Origin: Pseudomonas sp. CBZ-4
GTDB taxonomy: Bacteria; Pseudomonadota; Gammaproteobacteria; Pseudomonadales; Pseudomonadaceae
Direction of reading: 5' to 3'
Assembly: GCF_000346755.1 (NCBI RefSeq)
Contig: NZ_ANNV01000148.1
Span: 62,001-126,000 of the forward strand
DNA length: 64,000 nucleotides
How positions within the stretch are numbered: the stretch's first letter is position 1; each line of letters opens with the position of its first letter. Positions 1 to 8,437 of the stretch are shown in pieces. The notes below the pieces were generated by a model that was given only the letters and a program-made list of their open reading frames with translations, was not told where the DNA came from and made no database searches. The translations under genes were made by a program, and so were the position numbers.

Positions 1-68
1 TCGCGCTTGTTCAGACCCAGCTCTTCGTACAGACGTTCCGCCATCTCAGCTTTCGTCAAAGCCCCCAT
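1..68 (-). CDS. ihfA: Integration host factor subunit alpha, 5' part only
   Basis: Only the first 22 codons lie in the window; the gene runs off the left edge. The visible N-terminus starts MGALTKAEMAERLYEELGLN, which I recognise as IhfA. IhfA pairs with IhfB to form a nucleoid protein that bends DNA sharply and assists sigma-54 promoters and recombination. The ATG lies 3 bases after the pheT stop codon, so the two are translationally close and probably co-transcribed. pheT-ihfA is the usual order in Pseudomonas and enterics. Confidence 0.93.
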   Translation of the reverse strand, partial: MGALTKAEMAERLYEELGLNKR

Positions 69-71
69 ACG

Positions 72-2450
72 TCACTTCCTTAACGTGGCGTTCAACCTTT
101 GTTCGAGCGAGGTGAGGATATTTTGTGTCGTGGTATTCACCTCATCGTCATTAAGAGTGCGCGATGGATGCTGCCAGGTCAAGCCAACTGCGAGGCTTTT
201 TCTATGCGGATCAATACCTTTACCCTGATAGACGTCAAATAGCCTGAGGTCCGTCAGCCATTCCCCTGCATTTTCACGGATTACATCCAGAACCGCAGTA
301 GCGGCCACTTCACGGTCGGCGATCAAGGCCAGGTCGCGGCGCACTTCCGGGAAGCGCGACAGCTCGCTGAACTTCGGCATCTTGCCCGAGGCCACTTCCG
401 CCAGGACCAGCTCGAACACGAACACCGGACGGTCAAGACCGAGGGTTTTCGACAGTTCCGGGTGGATGGCACCCACGAAACCAACCAGACGCCCCTCACG
501 CTCGATGCGCGCAGTCTGGCCCGGGTGCAACGCCGGGTGGCTGCCTGGCAGGAAGGTGAAGGCATCCAGTGCACCGGCGAAACCCAGTACCGCTTCCACG
601 TCAGCCTTGACGTCGAAGAAGTCCACGGCATCACGGCCCTGCGCCCAGCCTTCCGGCAGACGGCTACCGCACACCACCCCAGCCAACATCGGCTCTTGCT
701 TCAGACCATCCAGCTGACCGACAAAACGCAGGCCGCTTTCGAACATGCGCACGCGGTCTTGCTGACGGTTCAGGTTGTGGGAAAGTGCTTTCACCAGGCC
801 TGGCCACAGAGACGAACGCATGGCCGCCATGTCGTTGGAAATCGGGTTGGCCAACAACAGCGGCTCGACGCCCGGGTTGAACAGTTCGAACTGCTTCGGA
901 TCGATGAAGCTGTAGGTCACCGCTTCCTGGTAACCACGGGCTACCAGCAGGCGACGCAGCTCAGGCAGATGCGCACGCGCCTCGGCCTTCGGTTGTGGCG
1001 CCAGGCGCGCTTGCGGGTAACGAACCGGCAGGCGGTTGTAGCCGTACAGGCGCGCCAGCTCTTCGATCAGGTCAACTTCGAGACTGATGTCGAAACGATG
1101 GCTTGGCACTTCAACGTGCCACTGCCCTTCCCCACTGACGGAGATAGCCAGGCCCAGGGCCGACAACAGTTGCTCGATTTCCGCCGGCTCGATCACCAGG
1201 CCCAGCATCTGCTCGACGCTTTTGGCACGCAGGGTGATCGGCGCAACGGACGGCAAGTACTGCTCGCTGACGGTTTCGGTGATCGGGCCGGCTTCGCCGC
1301 CGGTGATTTCCAGCAGCAGGCCGGTGGCGCGCTCCATGGCTTCACGGGCCAGCTGCCAGTCCACGCCACGCTCGTAGCGGTGCGAAGCATCGGTGTGCAG
1401 GCCATAGGAACGGGCCTTGCCAGCGATAGCGATCTGGTCGAAGAACGCGCTTTCAAGGAAAACGTCGCGAGTGGTCGCGGACACACCGCTGTGCTCGCCA
1501 CCCATCACACCGGCGATTGCCAGGGCGCGGGAGTGGTCGGCGATGACCAGGGTGTCGGCACGCAGGCTGACTTCCTGGCCGTCGAGCAGCACAAGCTTCT
1601 CGCCTTCTTCAGCCATGCGTACGCGGATGCCACCGTTGATCTCGGCGAGATCGAAGGCGTGCAGCGGTTGACCCAGCTCCAGCATCACGTAGTTGGTGAT
1701 ATCGACGGCAGCGTCGATGCTGCGTACGTCGGCGCGACGCAGACGCTCAACCATCCACAGCGGCGTTGGCTTGGACAGGTCAACGTTACGGATCACACGA
1801 CCCAGGTAACGCGGGCAGGCATGTGGCGCCAGCACTTCAATCGGGCGCACTTCGTCGTGCACAGCTGGCACCGTGGCAACCACTGGACGGGTGACCGACG
1901 CGTTGTACAGCGCACCCACTTCACGGGCCAGACCGGCCAGGGACAGGCAGTCGCCGCGGTTCGGGGTCAGGTCGACCTCGATGCTCGCGTCTTCCAGTTC
2001 CAGGTAAACGCGGATGTCCTGGCCCACTGGCGCGTCGGCCGGCAGTTCCATCAGGCCATCGTTGCCCTCGCCTACTTGCAGTTCGGCTTGGGAGCACAGC
2101 ATGCCGTTGGACTCGACGCCACGCAGCTTGGCCTTCTTGATCTTGAAGTCGCCCGGCAGCTCAGCGCCGATCATCGCGAACGGGATCTTCAGGCCCGGGC
2201 GCACATTGGGCGCTCCGCACACGACCTGGAAGGTTTCCGCGCCATTGCTGACCTGGCACACACGCAATTTGTCGGCATCCGGGTGCTGCTCGGTGCTCAG
2301 CACCTCGCCCACGACCACGCCGCTGAAAACACCGGCGGCCGGCGTAACGCTATCGACCTCAAGACCGGCCATCGACAGACGGGCAACCAGCTCGTCGCGA
2401 CCTACCTGCGGGCTTACCCAGCCACGCAGCCATTGTTCACTGAATTTCAT
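72..2450 (-). CDS. pheT: Phenylalanine--tRNA ligase beta subunit
   Basis: The 792-residue product has the usual length of bacterial PheT. It starts MKFSEQWLRGWVSPQVGRDE, followed by the tRNA-binding EMAP-like domain (roughly residues 40-150), the B3/B4 editing region, a B5 domain and a C-terminal ferredoxin-fold anticodon-binding domain (FDX-ACB, about 700-792). PheT forms the alpha2beta2 phenylalanyl-tRNA synthetase with PheS; the beta subunit edits mischarged Tyr-tRNA and binds tRNA. It follows pheS by 26 bases on the same strand and is followed by ihfA. A long opposite-strand ORF covering it is a GC-rich shadow. Confidence 0.97.
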   Translation of the reverse strand: MKFSEQWLRGWVSPQVGRDELVARLSMAGLEVDSVTPAAGVFSGVVVGEVLSTEQHPDADKLRVCQVSNGAETFQVVCGAPNVRPGLKIPFAMIGAELPGDFKIKKAKLRGVESNGMLCSQAELQVGEGNDGLMELPADAPVGQDIRVYLELEDASIEVDLTPNRGDCLSLAGLAREVGALYNASVTRPVVATVPAVHDEVRPIEVLAPHACPRYLGRVIRNVDLSKPTPLWMVERLRRADVRSIDAAVDITNYVMLELGQPLHAFDLAEINGGIRVRMAEEGEKLVLLDGQEVSLRADTLVIADHSRALAIAGVMGGEHSGVSATTRDVFLESAFFDQIAIAGKARSYGLHTDASHRYERGVDWQLAREAMERATGLLLEITGGEAGPITETVSEQYLPSVAPITLRAKSVEQMLGLVIEPAEIEQLLSALGLAISVSGEGQWHVEVPSHRFDISLEVDLIEELARLYGYNRLPVRYPQARLAPQPKAEARAHLPELRRLLVARGYQEAVTYSFIDPKQFELFNPGVEPLLLANPISNDMAAMRSSLWPGLVKALSHNLNRQQDRVRMFESGLRFVGQLDGLKQEPMLAGVVCGSRLPEGWAQGRDAVDFFDVKADVEAVLGFAGALDAFTFLPGSHPALHPGQTARIEREGRLVGFVGAIHPELSKTLGLDRPVFVFELVLAEVASGKMPKFSELSRFPEVRRDLALIADREVAATAVLDVIRENAGEWLTDLRLFDVYQGKGIDPHRKSLAVGLTWQHPSRTLNDDEVNTTTQNILTSLEQRLNATLRK

Positions 2451-2476
2451 CCTGCTCTCCTAAAGATTCGTTACGA

Positions 2477-3493
2477 CTAGCGAAATTGCGCGAGGAACCG
2501 CAAGTCGTTGTCGAAGAACAGACGCAAGTCGTTCACGCCGTAACGCAGCATGGCCAGACGCTCAACGCCCATGCCGAAGGCAAAGCCCGAGAATTCTTCC
2601 GGGTCGATCCCGGACATGCGCAGCACGTTGGGGTGAACCATGCCGCAGCCCATCACTTCCAGCCAGCCGGTCTGCTTGCACACGCGGCAGCCTTTGCCGC
2701 TGCACATCACGCATTCCATGTCGACTTCAGCGGACGGCTCGGTGAACGGGAAGAACGATGGACGGAAACGCACCGCCAGTTCTTTCTCGAAGAACACACG
2801 AAGGAACTCTTCGATGGTGCCCTTGAGGTCGGCGAAGTTGATATCGCGATCAACCAGCAGGCCTTCGACCTGGTGGAACATCGGCGAGTGGGTGATATCG
2901 GAGTCGCTACGGTACACACGGCCTGGGCAGACGATGCGGATCGGCGGCTTGTTCGCTTCCATGGTGCGGACCTGTACCGGCGAGGTATGGGTGCGCAACA
3001 GCATGTTCGCGTTGAAATAGAAGGTGTCGTGCATCGACCGGGCCGGGTGGTGGCCTGGGATGTTGAGCGCCTCGAAGTTGTGATAGTCGTCTTCGACCTC
3101 AGGGCCTTCGGCAATGCCGTAGCCGATATGGGTGAAGAACTGCTCGATACGTTCCAGAGTCCGGGTGATCGGATGCAGGCCGCCCGAGGCCTGGCCACGG
3201 CCAGGCAAGGTTACGTCAATGGATTCGGCGGCGAGTTTGGCCGCAAGATCGGCCTCCTCCATCGTCGCCTTGCGCGCATTGAGCACCTCTGTAACACGCT
3301 CCTTGGCGACGTTGATCAGCGCACCGACTTGCGGACGCTCTTCAGCCGGCAAATTCCCCAGGGTCTTCATCACCTGAGTCAATTCACCCTTTTTGCCAAG
3401 GTAGTGAACCCGGATTTGCTCCAGGGCATTGATATCTTCAGCGCTTTGCACAGCCTCAAGAGCTTGAGCGACGAGCGCGTCCAGGTTTTCCAT
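2477..3493 (-). CDS. pheS: Phenylalanine--tRNA ligase alpha subunit
   Basis: The 338-residue product has an N-terminal coiled coil (about residues 1-90) that contacts tRNA. A class II synthetase core follows, with motif 2 near RIVCPGRVYRSD and motif 3 near GFAFGMGVERLAML. It carries the catalytic site of phenylalanyl-tRNA synthetase, which charges tRNA-Phe with phenylalanine using ATP. It lies between rplT and pheT. The 109-base rplT-pheS gap holds two strong hairpins, so pheST may be controlled separately from the ribosomal protein genes by attenuation (inference). Confidence 0.97.
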   Translation of the reverse strand: MENLDALVAQALEAVQSAEDINALEQIRVHYLGKKGELTQVMKTLGNLPAEERPQVGALINVAKERVTEVLNARKATMEEADLAAKLAAESIDVTLPGRGQASGGLHPITRTLERIEQFFTHIGYGIAEGPEVEDDYHNFEALNIPGHHPARSMHDTFYFNANMLLRTHTSPVQVRTMEANKPPIRIVCPGRVYRSDSDITHSPMFHQVEGLLVDRDINFADLKGTIEEFLRVFFEKELAVRFRPSFFPFTEPSAEVDMECVMCSGKGCRVCKQTGWLEVMGCGMVHPNVLRMSGIDPEEFSGFAFGMGVERLAMLRYGVNDLRLFFDNDLRFLAQFR

Positions 3494-3511
3494 GTACAGA
3501 CTCCAGATACA

Positions 3512-3547
3512 AAATAGGGGAAGAGCTTGAAGGCTCTTCCCCTATTT
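3512..3547 (-). terminator. Perfect 15-bp hairpin between rplT and pheS (terminator or attenuator)
   Basis: The arms at 3512-3526 and 3533-3547 are perfectly complementary (AAATAGGGGAAGAGC) around a 6-base loop. On the minus-strand transcript the stem ends in an A/U-rich tail reading UAUUUUG. It sits just upstream of the pheS start, so it can terminate rplT transcripts or act as a pheST attenuator. I see no phenylalanine-rich leader peptide. Confidence 0.75.
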
Positions 3548-3558
3548 AAGACGTTTAC

Positions 3559-3588
3559 CACCTTGGGCTGCAGGAGCAACCCAGGGTG
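3559..3588 (-). promoter_or_regulatory. Second hairpin in the rplT-pheS leader
   Basis: The arms at 3559-3571 and 3576-3588 pair over 13 positions with one mismatch and one G-U around a 4-base loop. It directly precedes the 3512-3547 hairpin on the transcript. Two consecutive stable hairpins before pheS suggest an attenuator-type leader, but no alternative antiterminator pairing is proven. Confidence 0.5.
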
Positions 3589-3602
3589 ATTGTCGGGGGT
3601 AC

Positions 3603-3959
3603 TTAAGCCAGAGTGGCTTTAGCTTTCTCGACAATCGCAGCAAACACCGCTTTTTCGTTCACTGCCAGTTCGGCCAGAACCTTACGGTCGATCTCGATGG
3701 AAGCTTTTTTCAGGCCAGCGATGAAACGGCTGTAGGACAGACCGTTAACACGTGCACCAGCGTTGATACGAGCGATCCACAGAGCGCGGAACTGACGTTT
3801 TTTCTGACGACGGTCGCGGTAGGCGTATTGGCCTGCCTTGATTACCGCTTGCTTGGCAACACGGAATACGCGTGAACGCGCGCCGTAGTAGCCTTTAGCA
3901 AGTTTCAGAATTTTTTTGTGACGTTTACGGGCAATGACGCCACGCTTTACACGAGCCAT
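3603..3959 (-). CDS. rplT: 50S ribosomal protein L20
   Basis: The 118-residue very basic protein starts MARVKRGVIARKRHKKILKL, the standard L20 N-terminal tail, and has the usual length. L20 binds 23S rRNA early in large-subunit assembly. In enterics it also represses its own operon by binding the rpmI leader. It follows rpmI by 30 bases in the thrS-infC-rpmI-rplT operon and precedes the pheST leader. Confidence 0.98.
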   Translation of the reverse strand: MARVKRGVIARKRHKKILKLAKGYYGARSRVFRVAKQAVIKAGQYAYRDRRQKKRQFRALWIARINAGARVNGLSYSRFIAGLKKASIEIDRKVLAELAVNEKAVFAAIVEKAKATLA

Positions 3960-3989
3960 GAGTTACTTCCTCTAGTCTTGATCCAAAAA

Positions 3990-4184
3990 TTAACGAAGGC
4001 GCAGCATGCGCTCGACTTTTGCCACGTCAGACGGATGCAGCAAGCTGCTACCGCGCAGTTGACGCTTACGCTTGGTCGACATTTTGGTCAGGATGTGGCT
4101 CTTGAAAGCGTGCTTGTGCTTGATACCGTTAGCAGTTTTCAGAAACCGCTTAGCAGCACCACTTTTAGTCTTCATCTTTGGCAT
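3990..4184 (-). CDS. rpmI: 50S ribosomal protein L35
   Basis: The 64-residue product MPKMKTKSGAAKRFLKTANG... is recognisable as L35, a small basic protein of the large ribosomal subunit, at the usual length. It lies 60 bases after infC and 30 bases before rplT. In enterics the corresponding region contains the L20 autoregulatory site. I did not identify a convincing pseudoknot here by eye. Confidence 0.97.
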   Translation of the reverse strand: MPKMKTKSGAAKRFLKTANGIKHKHAFKSHILTKMSTKRKRQLRGSSLLHPSDVAKVERMLRLR

Positions 4185-4244
4185 GTTCGGATACTCCGCA
4201 TTCAGTTGATAAACATAATCAGAAGGCCTGCCGTGCCCTGTTGA

Positions 4245-4796
4245 TTACTTCTTCTTTTTCGGGGCGATGACCATGATCAGTTGGCGTCCTTCCATCTTAG
4301 GATGCTGTTCGACCGAACCGTACTCGAGCAGGTCAGCTTCAACCCGCTTGAGGAGTTCCATCCCCAGCTCCTGGTGGGCCATCTCACGGCCGCGGAATCG
4401 CAAGGATACCTTGGCCCTGTCCCCATCACTCAGGAAACGTACCAGGTTGCGCAGTTTTACCTGGTAATCCCCTTCCTCCGTCCCTGGACGAAACTTGATT
4501 TCTTTTACTTGAATCTGCTTTTGGTTCTTCTTCGCCGCAGCAATCTGCTTCTTCTTTTCGAAGATCGATTTGCCGTAGTCCATCACCCGGCAAACAGGCG
4601 GGACTGCGTCGGCGGAGATTTCCACCAGGTCCAATTTGGACTCTTCAGCGATACGAAGCGCTTCATCAATCGAGACGATGCCAATCTGCTCGCCGTCAGC
4701 GCCAATTAACCGAACCTCGCGTGCCGAGATATTCTCGTTGATCGGGGCTTTCGGTGCAGCTCGTTTATCTTGTCTCATTTCACGCTTAATAATAAT
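4245..4796 (-). CDS. infC: Translation initiation factor IF-3 (AUU start)
   Basis: IF-3 binds the 30S subunit, prevents premature subunit joining and checks initiator codon pairing. The sequence is typical (INENISAREVRLIGADGEQ... and C-terminal APKKKK). The first ATG, at 4776-4778, would give 177 residues. The reading frame continues upstream through AAG CGT GAA to three ATT codons at 4788-4796, preceded by GGAG. The family N-terminus MIIKREMRQDK and the conserved AUU autoregulation of infC favour an ATT start, giving 183 residues. The ATT at 4794-4796 overlaps the thrS stop by one base. Which of the three ATTs is used cannot be settled from sequence. Confidence 0.93.
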   Translation of the reverse strand: MIIKREMRQDKRAAPKAPINENISAREVRLIGADGEQIGIVSIDEALRIAEESKLDLVEISADAVPPVCRVMDYGKSIFEKKKQIAAAKKNQKQIQVKEIKFRPGTEEGDYQVKLRNLVRFLSDGDRAKVSLRFRGREMAHQELGMELLKRVEADLLEYGSVEQHPKMEGRQLIMVIAPKKKK

Positions 4797-6718
4797 TACT
4801 CCGAATCTGGGCGACCACGCCGGGAAACCGCTTGCGCGAGGAACTCAGCGAACTGGGCGACGGGCATCGAGCCCAGGTCAGCACCTTCACGAGTACGCAC
4901 AGCGACAGTCTGCATCTCGACTTCCCGATCTCCGATAACCAAAAGATAGGGAACCTTGAGCAAAGTATGCTCGCGGATTTTAAAGCCGATCTTTTCATTT
5001 CTCAAGTCGGACTTGGCACGAAATCCGCTTTCGTTGAGAGTTTTTTCAACTTCAGCCGCAAAATCTGCCTGTTTATCAGTGATATTCATGATCACTGCCT
5101 GGGTCGGCGCCAGCCACGCAGGGAATGCACCCTCGTAGTGCTCGATCAGGATCCCGACGAACCGTTCGAACGAGCCGAGGATCGCCCGGTGCAGCATAAC
5201 CGGGTGTTTACGGCTGTTGTCTTCGGAGACGTATTCGGCTCCCAGACGGATCGGCAGGTTAAAATCGAGCTGCAGGGTACCACACTGCCAGACGCGGCCA
5301 AGGCAATCTTTCAGCGAGAACTCGATCTTCGGGCCGTAGAAGGCACCCTCGCCCGGCTGCAGATCGTACGCAAGGCCCGCACTGTCTAGCGCTGCGGCCA
5401 GTGCAGCTTCGGCGCGATCCCACAACTCGTCGGAACCGACGCGTTTTTCTGGACGAGTGGACAGTTTCATCTCGACGTCGGTGAAACCGAAATCGCGATA
5501 GACATCCATGGTCAGCTTGATGAACGCGGCGGATTCAGCCTGCATCTGCTCTTCGGTGCAGAAGATATGGGCGTCGTCCTGGGTAAAGCCGCGTACACGC
5601 ATGATGCCGTGCAACGCACCCGATGGCTCGTTACGGTGGCAGGCACCGAACTCGGCCAGGCGCATCGGCAACTCGCGGTAGCTCTTCAGGCCCTGGTTGA
5701 ACACCTGCACGTGGCACGGGCAGTTCATTGGCTTGATGGCGTAGTCGCGGTTTTCCGACTGGGTGGTGAACATGTTGTCGGCGTAGTTGGCCCAGTGCCC
5801 GGATTTTTCCCACAGGCTGCGGTCAACGACCTGCGGAGTCTTGATCTCCAGGTAGCCGTTGTCGCGTTGTACTTTGCGCATGTACTGCTCAAGCACTTGG
5901 TACAGGGTCCAGCCATTCGGGTGCCAGAACACCATGCCCGGCGCTTCTTCCTGGAGGTGGAAGAGGTTCAGGCGCTTGCCGATCTTGCGGTGGTCGCGTT
6001 TTTCGGCTTCTTCGATGCGCTGGATGTAGGCGGCCAGCTGCTTCTTGTCAGCCCAGGCAGTGCCGTAGATCCGCTGCAGTTGCTCGTTCTTTGCGTCGCC
6101 GCGCCAGTAGGCACCGGACAGCTTGGTCAGCTTGAACGACTTCAGGAAGCGCGTGTTCGGCACGTGCGGGCCACGGCACATGTCGACATATTCTTCGTGG
6201 TAGTACAGGCCCATGGCCTGCTCTTCCGGCATGTCTTCCACCAGACGCAGCTTGTAGTCTTCGCCACGGGCGGTGAACACGTCGATCACTTCGGCGCGCG
6301 GCGTGACCTTCTTGATCACGTCGTAATCTTTTTCGATCAGCGCGTGCATACGCTGCTCGATCGCAGCCAGGTCGTCCGGAGTGAAAGGACGCTCATAGGC
6401 GATGTCGTAATAGAAGCCTTCGTCGATGACCGGGCCGATCACCATTTTCGCCGTCGGGTACAGCTGCTTGACCGCGTGGCCAATCAGGTGAGCACAAGAG
6501 TGGCGAATGATCTCCAGCCCTTCTTGATCCTTGGGGGTGATGATTTGCAGGCTGGCATCGGCGGTGATCAGGTCACTGGCATCAACCAGTTTGCCGTCGA
6601 CCTTGCCGGCCACGGTGGCCTTGGCCAGGCCTGCACCAATGGATGCGGCGACCTCGGCTACGGAAACCGGATGATCGAATGAACGTTGACTGCCGTCGGG
6701 AAGAGTAATAGTTGGCAT
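4796..6718 (-). CDS. thrS: Threonine--tRNA ligase
   Basis: The 640-residue product has the family length. It has an N-terminal TGS domain (MPTITLPDGSQRSFDHPVSV), an editing domain with the HxxxH-type region near HSCAHLIGHA, a class II catalytic core with zinc ligands including NCPCH, and a C-terminal anticodon-binding domain. I chose the ATG at 6716-6718 because GAGGAGG lies just upstream and MPTI is the usual N-terminus; a longer in-frame ORF start exists at 6751. Its stop codon overlaps the AUU start of infC, implying translational coupling. Confidence 0.97.
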   Translation of the reverse strand: MPTITLPDGSQRSFDHPVSVAEVAASIGAGLAKATVAGKVDGKLVDASDLITADASLQIITPKDQEGLEIIRHSCAHLIGHAVKQLYPTAKMVIGPVIDEGFYYDIAYERPFTPDDLAAIEQRMHALIEKDYDVIKKVTPRAEVIDVFTARGEDYKLRLVEDMPEEQAMGLYYHEEYVDMCRGPHVPNTRFLKSFKLTKLSGAYWRGDAKNEQLQRIYGTAWADKKQLAAYIQRIEEAEKRDHRKIGKRLNLFHLQEEAPGMVFWHPNGWTLYQVLEQYMRKVQRDNGYLEIKTPQVVDRSLWEKSGHWANYADNMFTTQSENRDYAIKPMNCPCHVQVFNQGLKSYRELPMRLAEFGACHRNEPSGALHGIMRVRGFTQDDAHIFCTEEQMQAESAAFIKLTMDVYRDFGFTDVEMKLSTRPEKRVGSDELWDRAEAALAAALDSAGLAYDLQPGEGAFYGPKIEFSLKDCLGRVWQCGTLQLDFNLPIRLGAEYVSEDNSRKHPVMLHRAILGSFERFVGILIEHYEGAFPAWLAPTQAVIMNITDKQADFAAEVEKTLNESGFRAKSDLRNEKIGFKIREHTLLKVPYLLVIGDREVEMQTVAVRTREGADLGSMPVAQFAEFLAQAVSRRGRPDSE

Positions 6719-7084
6719 GGCGCCTCCTCTCCTAGTGGTGACCCCTACCAAAGGTCACGTGGGTTGGGATGAGCCAGTACAAGATCCAACACCAGGCCGT
6801 TCAGTGATGAACGCCTGCCTTACAGCGGCAGGAGCCTTTCGGCCAACCGATAATCGAACCAGAGTGACTGGAGTGAGCTAAAAAGAACATGGCAAGGCGG
6901 CAAATGGCGCACCTGGAAATAGCCAGGGCTGCGATGCTAGCACAGATGAACGGTCATCGCGCCGACGCCATGCCAGGTAATGACAAATTCCAGGCTTTGT
7001 CGCTGCAAAACGGAACTTGAGCTGTACGCAATGCCTCAAACCCACTGAGAATCGCCGTTCGTCCCCGACCCAAAGGAGCATCCC
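6719..7084. other. Intergenic region upstream of thrS
   Basis: This 366-base divergent gap must hold the thrS operon promoter on the minus strand and that of the small secreted protein on the plus strand. A 6-bp GC-rich hairpin lies at 6814-6819/6827-6832 in the presumed thrS leader. I see no RNA gene and no credible ORF; an ORF across it on the minus strand is a shadow. Confidence 0.5.
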
Positions 7085-7399
7085 ATGATGCGTTTCACCT
7101 CGACCCTCGCTCTCGCTGCCTCCCTGACCCTCCTGTCCCTCGGTGCACAGGCAGCGGCCCCGTCGAACTGGCCGGCCGGCGCCCGCGACAGCTTCGTCAA
7201 CGACTGCAGCGCCGCCGCCAGCCAGAACGTAGATGCCAAAACCGCCAAAGACCACTGCGAATGCGGCGCTGACAAGATCAACGCCGAATTGACCACTGCA
7301 GAAATCACCGAGCTGATGAAAAACCCGAACGCCAAGCCTGAGCTTAAAAACAAAGCGGTCGCGGCTATTTCGTCGTGCAAAGTCGTGAAGAAAAAGTAA
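7085..7399 (+). CDS. Small secreted protein with four cysteines, unknown function
   Basis: The 104-residue product has a clear Sec signal peptide (MMRFTSTLALAASLTLLSLG, probably cleaved after AQA). The mature part is small, has four cysteines (one CxC pair) and ends in lysines. This suggests a disulfide-stabilised periplasmic protein. The start follows AAAGGAG with 7-base spacing; a second ATG codes for residue 2. I do not recognise a named family. It is followed by a hairpin at 7511-7533. Confidence 0.75.
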   Translation: MMRFTSTLALAASLTLLSLGAQAAAPSNWPAGARDSFVNDCSAAASQNVDAKTAKDHCECGADKINAELTTAEITELMKNPNAKPELKNKAVAAISSCKVVKKK

Positions 7400-7510
7400 G
7401 AACGACCATAGATCAGGCGAGCGTTTCGCTAGAAAAACAGTCCAAAAACTGCCATTTCGCACAAATTACGCAGCTTTTACGGCTTTTTTTACCAGCTGAT
7501 ATTTCGCACC

Positions 7511-7533
7511 AAAGCCCCGTAAATCGGGGCTTT
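7511..7533. terminator. Terminator-like hairpin between the secreted protein and csp genes
   Basis: AAAGCCCCG at 7511-7519 pairs with CGGGGCTTT at 7525-7533 around a 5-base loop. The U-tract is short, so termination is plausible rather than certain. It lies 111 bases after the upstream stop codon. Confidence 0.6.
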
Positions 7534-7688
7534 CAGCGAAGACAGGCACTAAACGCAACGCTATTGATTAGCAAACAATGCCTTGGGGGGGCTCCCAAGC
7601 CGAACATTTCGACTATGATAGCCCGGTGTGCCCAGTTGGCCTGAGCAGCACAGCACTACTGAAAATATATGTTTCTTGGAGATACACC

Positions 7689-7901
7689 ATGTCTAATCGC
7701 CAAACCGGCACCGTTAAATGGTTCAACGATGAAAAAGGCTTCGGCTTCATCACTCCTCAAGGTGGCGGTGACGACCTGTTCGTACACTTCAAAGCTATCG
7801 AAAGCGACGGTTTCAAAAGCCTGAAAGAAGGCCAAACCGTTTCCTTCGTGGCTGAGAAAGGCCAAAAGGGTATGCAAGCTGCACAGGTTCGCGGCGAGTA
7901 A
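7689..7901 (+). CDS. Cold-shock family protein (CspA-like)
   Basis: The 70-residue single cold-shock domain has both RNA-binding motifs, KGFGFI (RNP1) and LFVHF (RNP2). Such proteins bind single-stranded RNA and act as RNA chaperones. The ATG at 7689 follows TTGGAG and gives the family N-terminus MSNRQTGTVKWFND; the longer in-frame ORF start is not credible. A leader of about 150 bases lies between the preceding hairpin and the gene, as in many csp mRNAs. A strong terminator follows at 7917-7947. Whether it is cold-induced cannot be read from sequence. Confidence 0.95.
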   Translation: MSNRQTGTVKWFNDEKGFGFITPQGGGDDLFVHFKAIESDGFKSLKEGQTVSFVAEKGQKGMQAAQVRGE

Positions 7902-7916
7902 TTCTCCGCTGAGCTA

Positions 7917-7947
7917 AAAAAACCCCGTCCATGTGACGGGGTTTTTT
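7917..7947. terminator. Bidirectional rho-independent terminator
   Basis: AAAAAACCCCGTC at 7917-7929 pairs with GACGGGGTTTTTT at 7935-7947. It has T-tracts on both strands, so it serves the csp gene and the convergent I78 lipoprotein gene. Confidence 0.92.
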
Positions 7948-7973
7948 ATGGGCACTGCAAAAGCTCGATACGA

Positions 7974-8294
7974 TCAGCCGCAGTTGACGCGCGTGATCAC
8001 CAGGTTGTCATCGGTGTTCAGGTTCAGGCGGTCGGAGCGGTACTCCAGGGTGATCATGTCGTTGGACTTGAGAATCCGCGCGTTCTGCGCGCCGGCGCGG
8101 GTGCGGGCCTGCTCCAGCAACTGAGGCGAGGCTTTCTGGCCGATCGTGAACTCTGCGGCCTTCGATTCGCAGCGGGTATGACCAGCATCGGCCATGGCGG
8201 CGTCTTTGGCTGGCTCAGAGGCACCCGGGGTGCTGCAACCCGCCAACGCGAGTGCTGCCAACAAAGTACCGAATGATGCGAGCTTCCAAGGCAT
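7974..8294 (-). CDS. I78-family peptidase inhibitor lipoprotein
   Basis: The 106-residue product begins with a lipoprotein signal peptide and a lipobox ending LALAGC, with Cys20 as the lipidated residue. The mature domain has the I78 pattern: a cysteine, the IGQKAS segment, a central A..AR.L stretch, then TLEYRSDRLN.N.D and a C-terminal VNCG. Two conserved cysteines likely form a disulfide. I78 proteins inhibit serine proteases. The ATG at 8292-8294 has AGGAGG upstream; the longer ORF start at 8357 lacks support. It converges on the csp terminator. Confidence 0.85.
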   Translation of the reverse strand: MPWKLASFGTLLAALALAGCSTPGASEPAKDAAMADAGHTRCESKAAEFTIGQKASPQLLEQARTRAGAQNARILKSNDMITLEYRSDRLNLNTDDNLVITRVNCG

Positions 8295-8437
8295 GAAGCC
8301 TCCTATGATAAAAATGGACAGAGATCGTGCGACAGCGGTGAGGCGGATTGGTTTCAAGACGTAAACCGCCGGAGGGCAAGTCTGCCTGACTCTCGACCGG
8401 CATTCGCCCGATCAATCGTCACCAGATATGAACGTAC

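Noticed and set aside
462..2480. Long plus-strand ORF opposite pheT (672 codons)
   Set aside because: It mirrors pheT, has a biased His/Gln/Arg composition and no ribosome site; it is a shadow of a GC-rich gene.
6878..7462. Minus-strand ORF opposite the secreted four-cysteine gene
   Set aside because: No start signals and unusual composition; the plus-strand gene has a signal peptide and Shine-Dalgarno.
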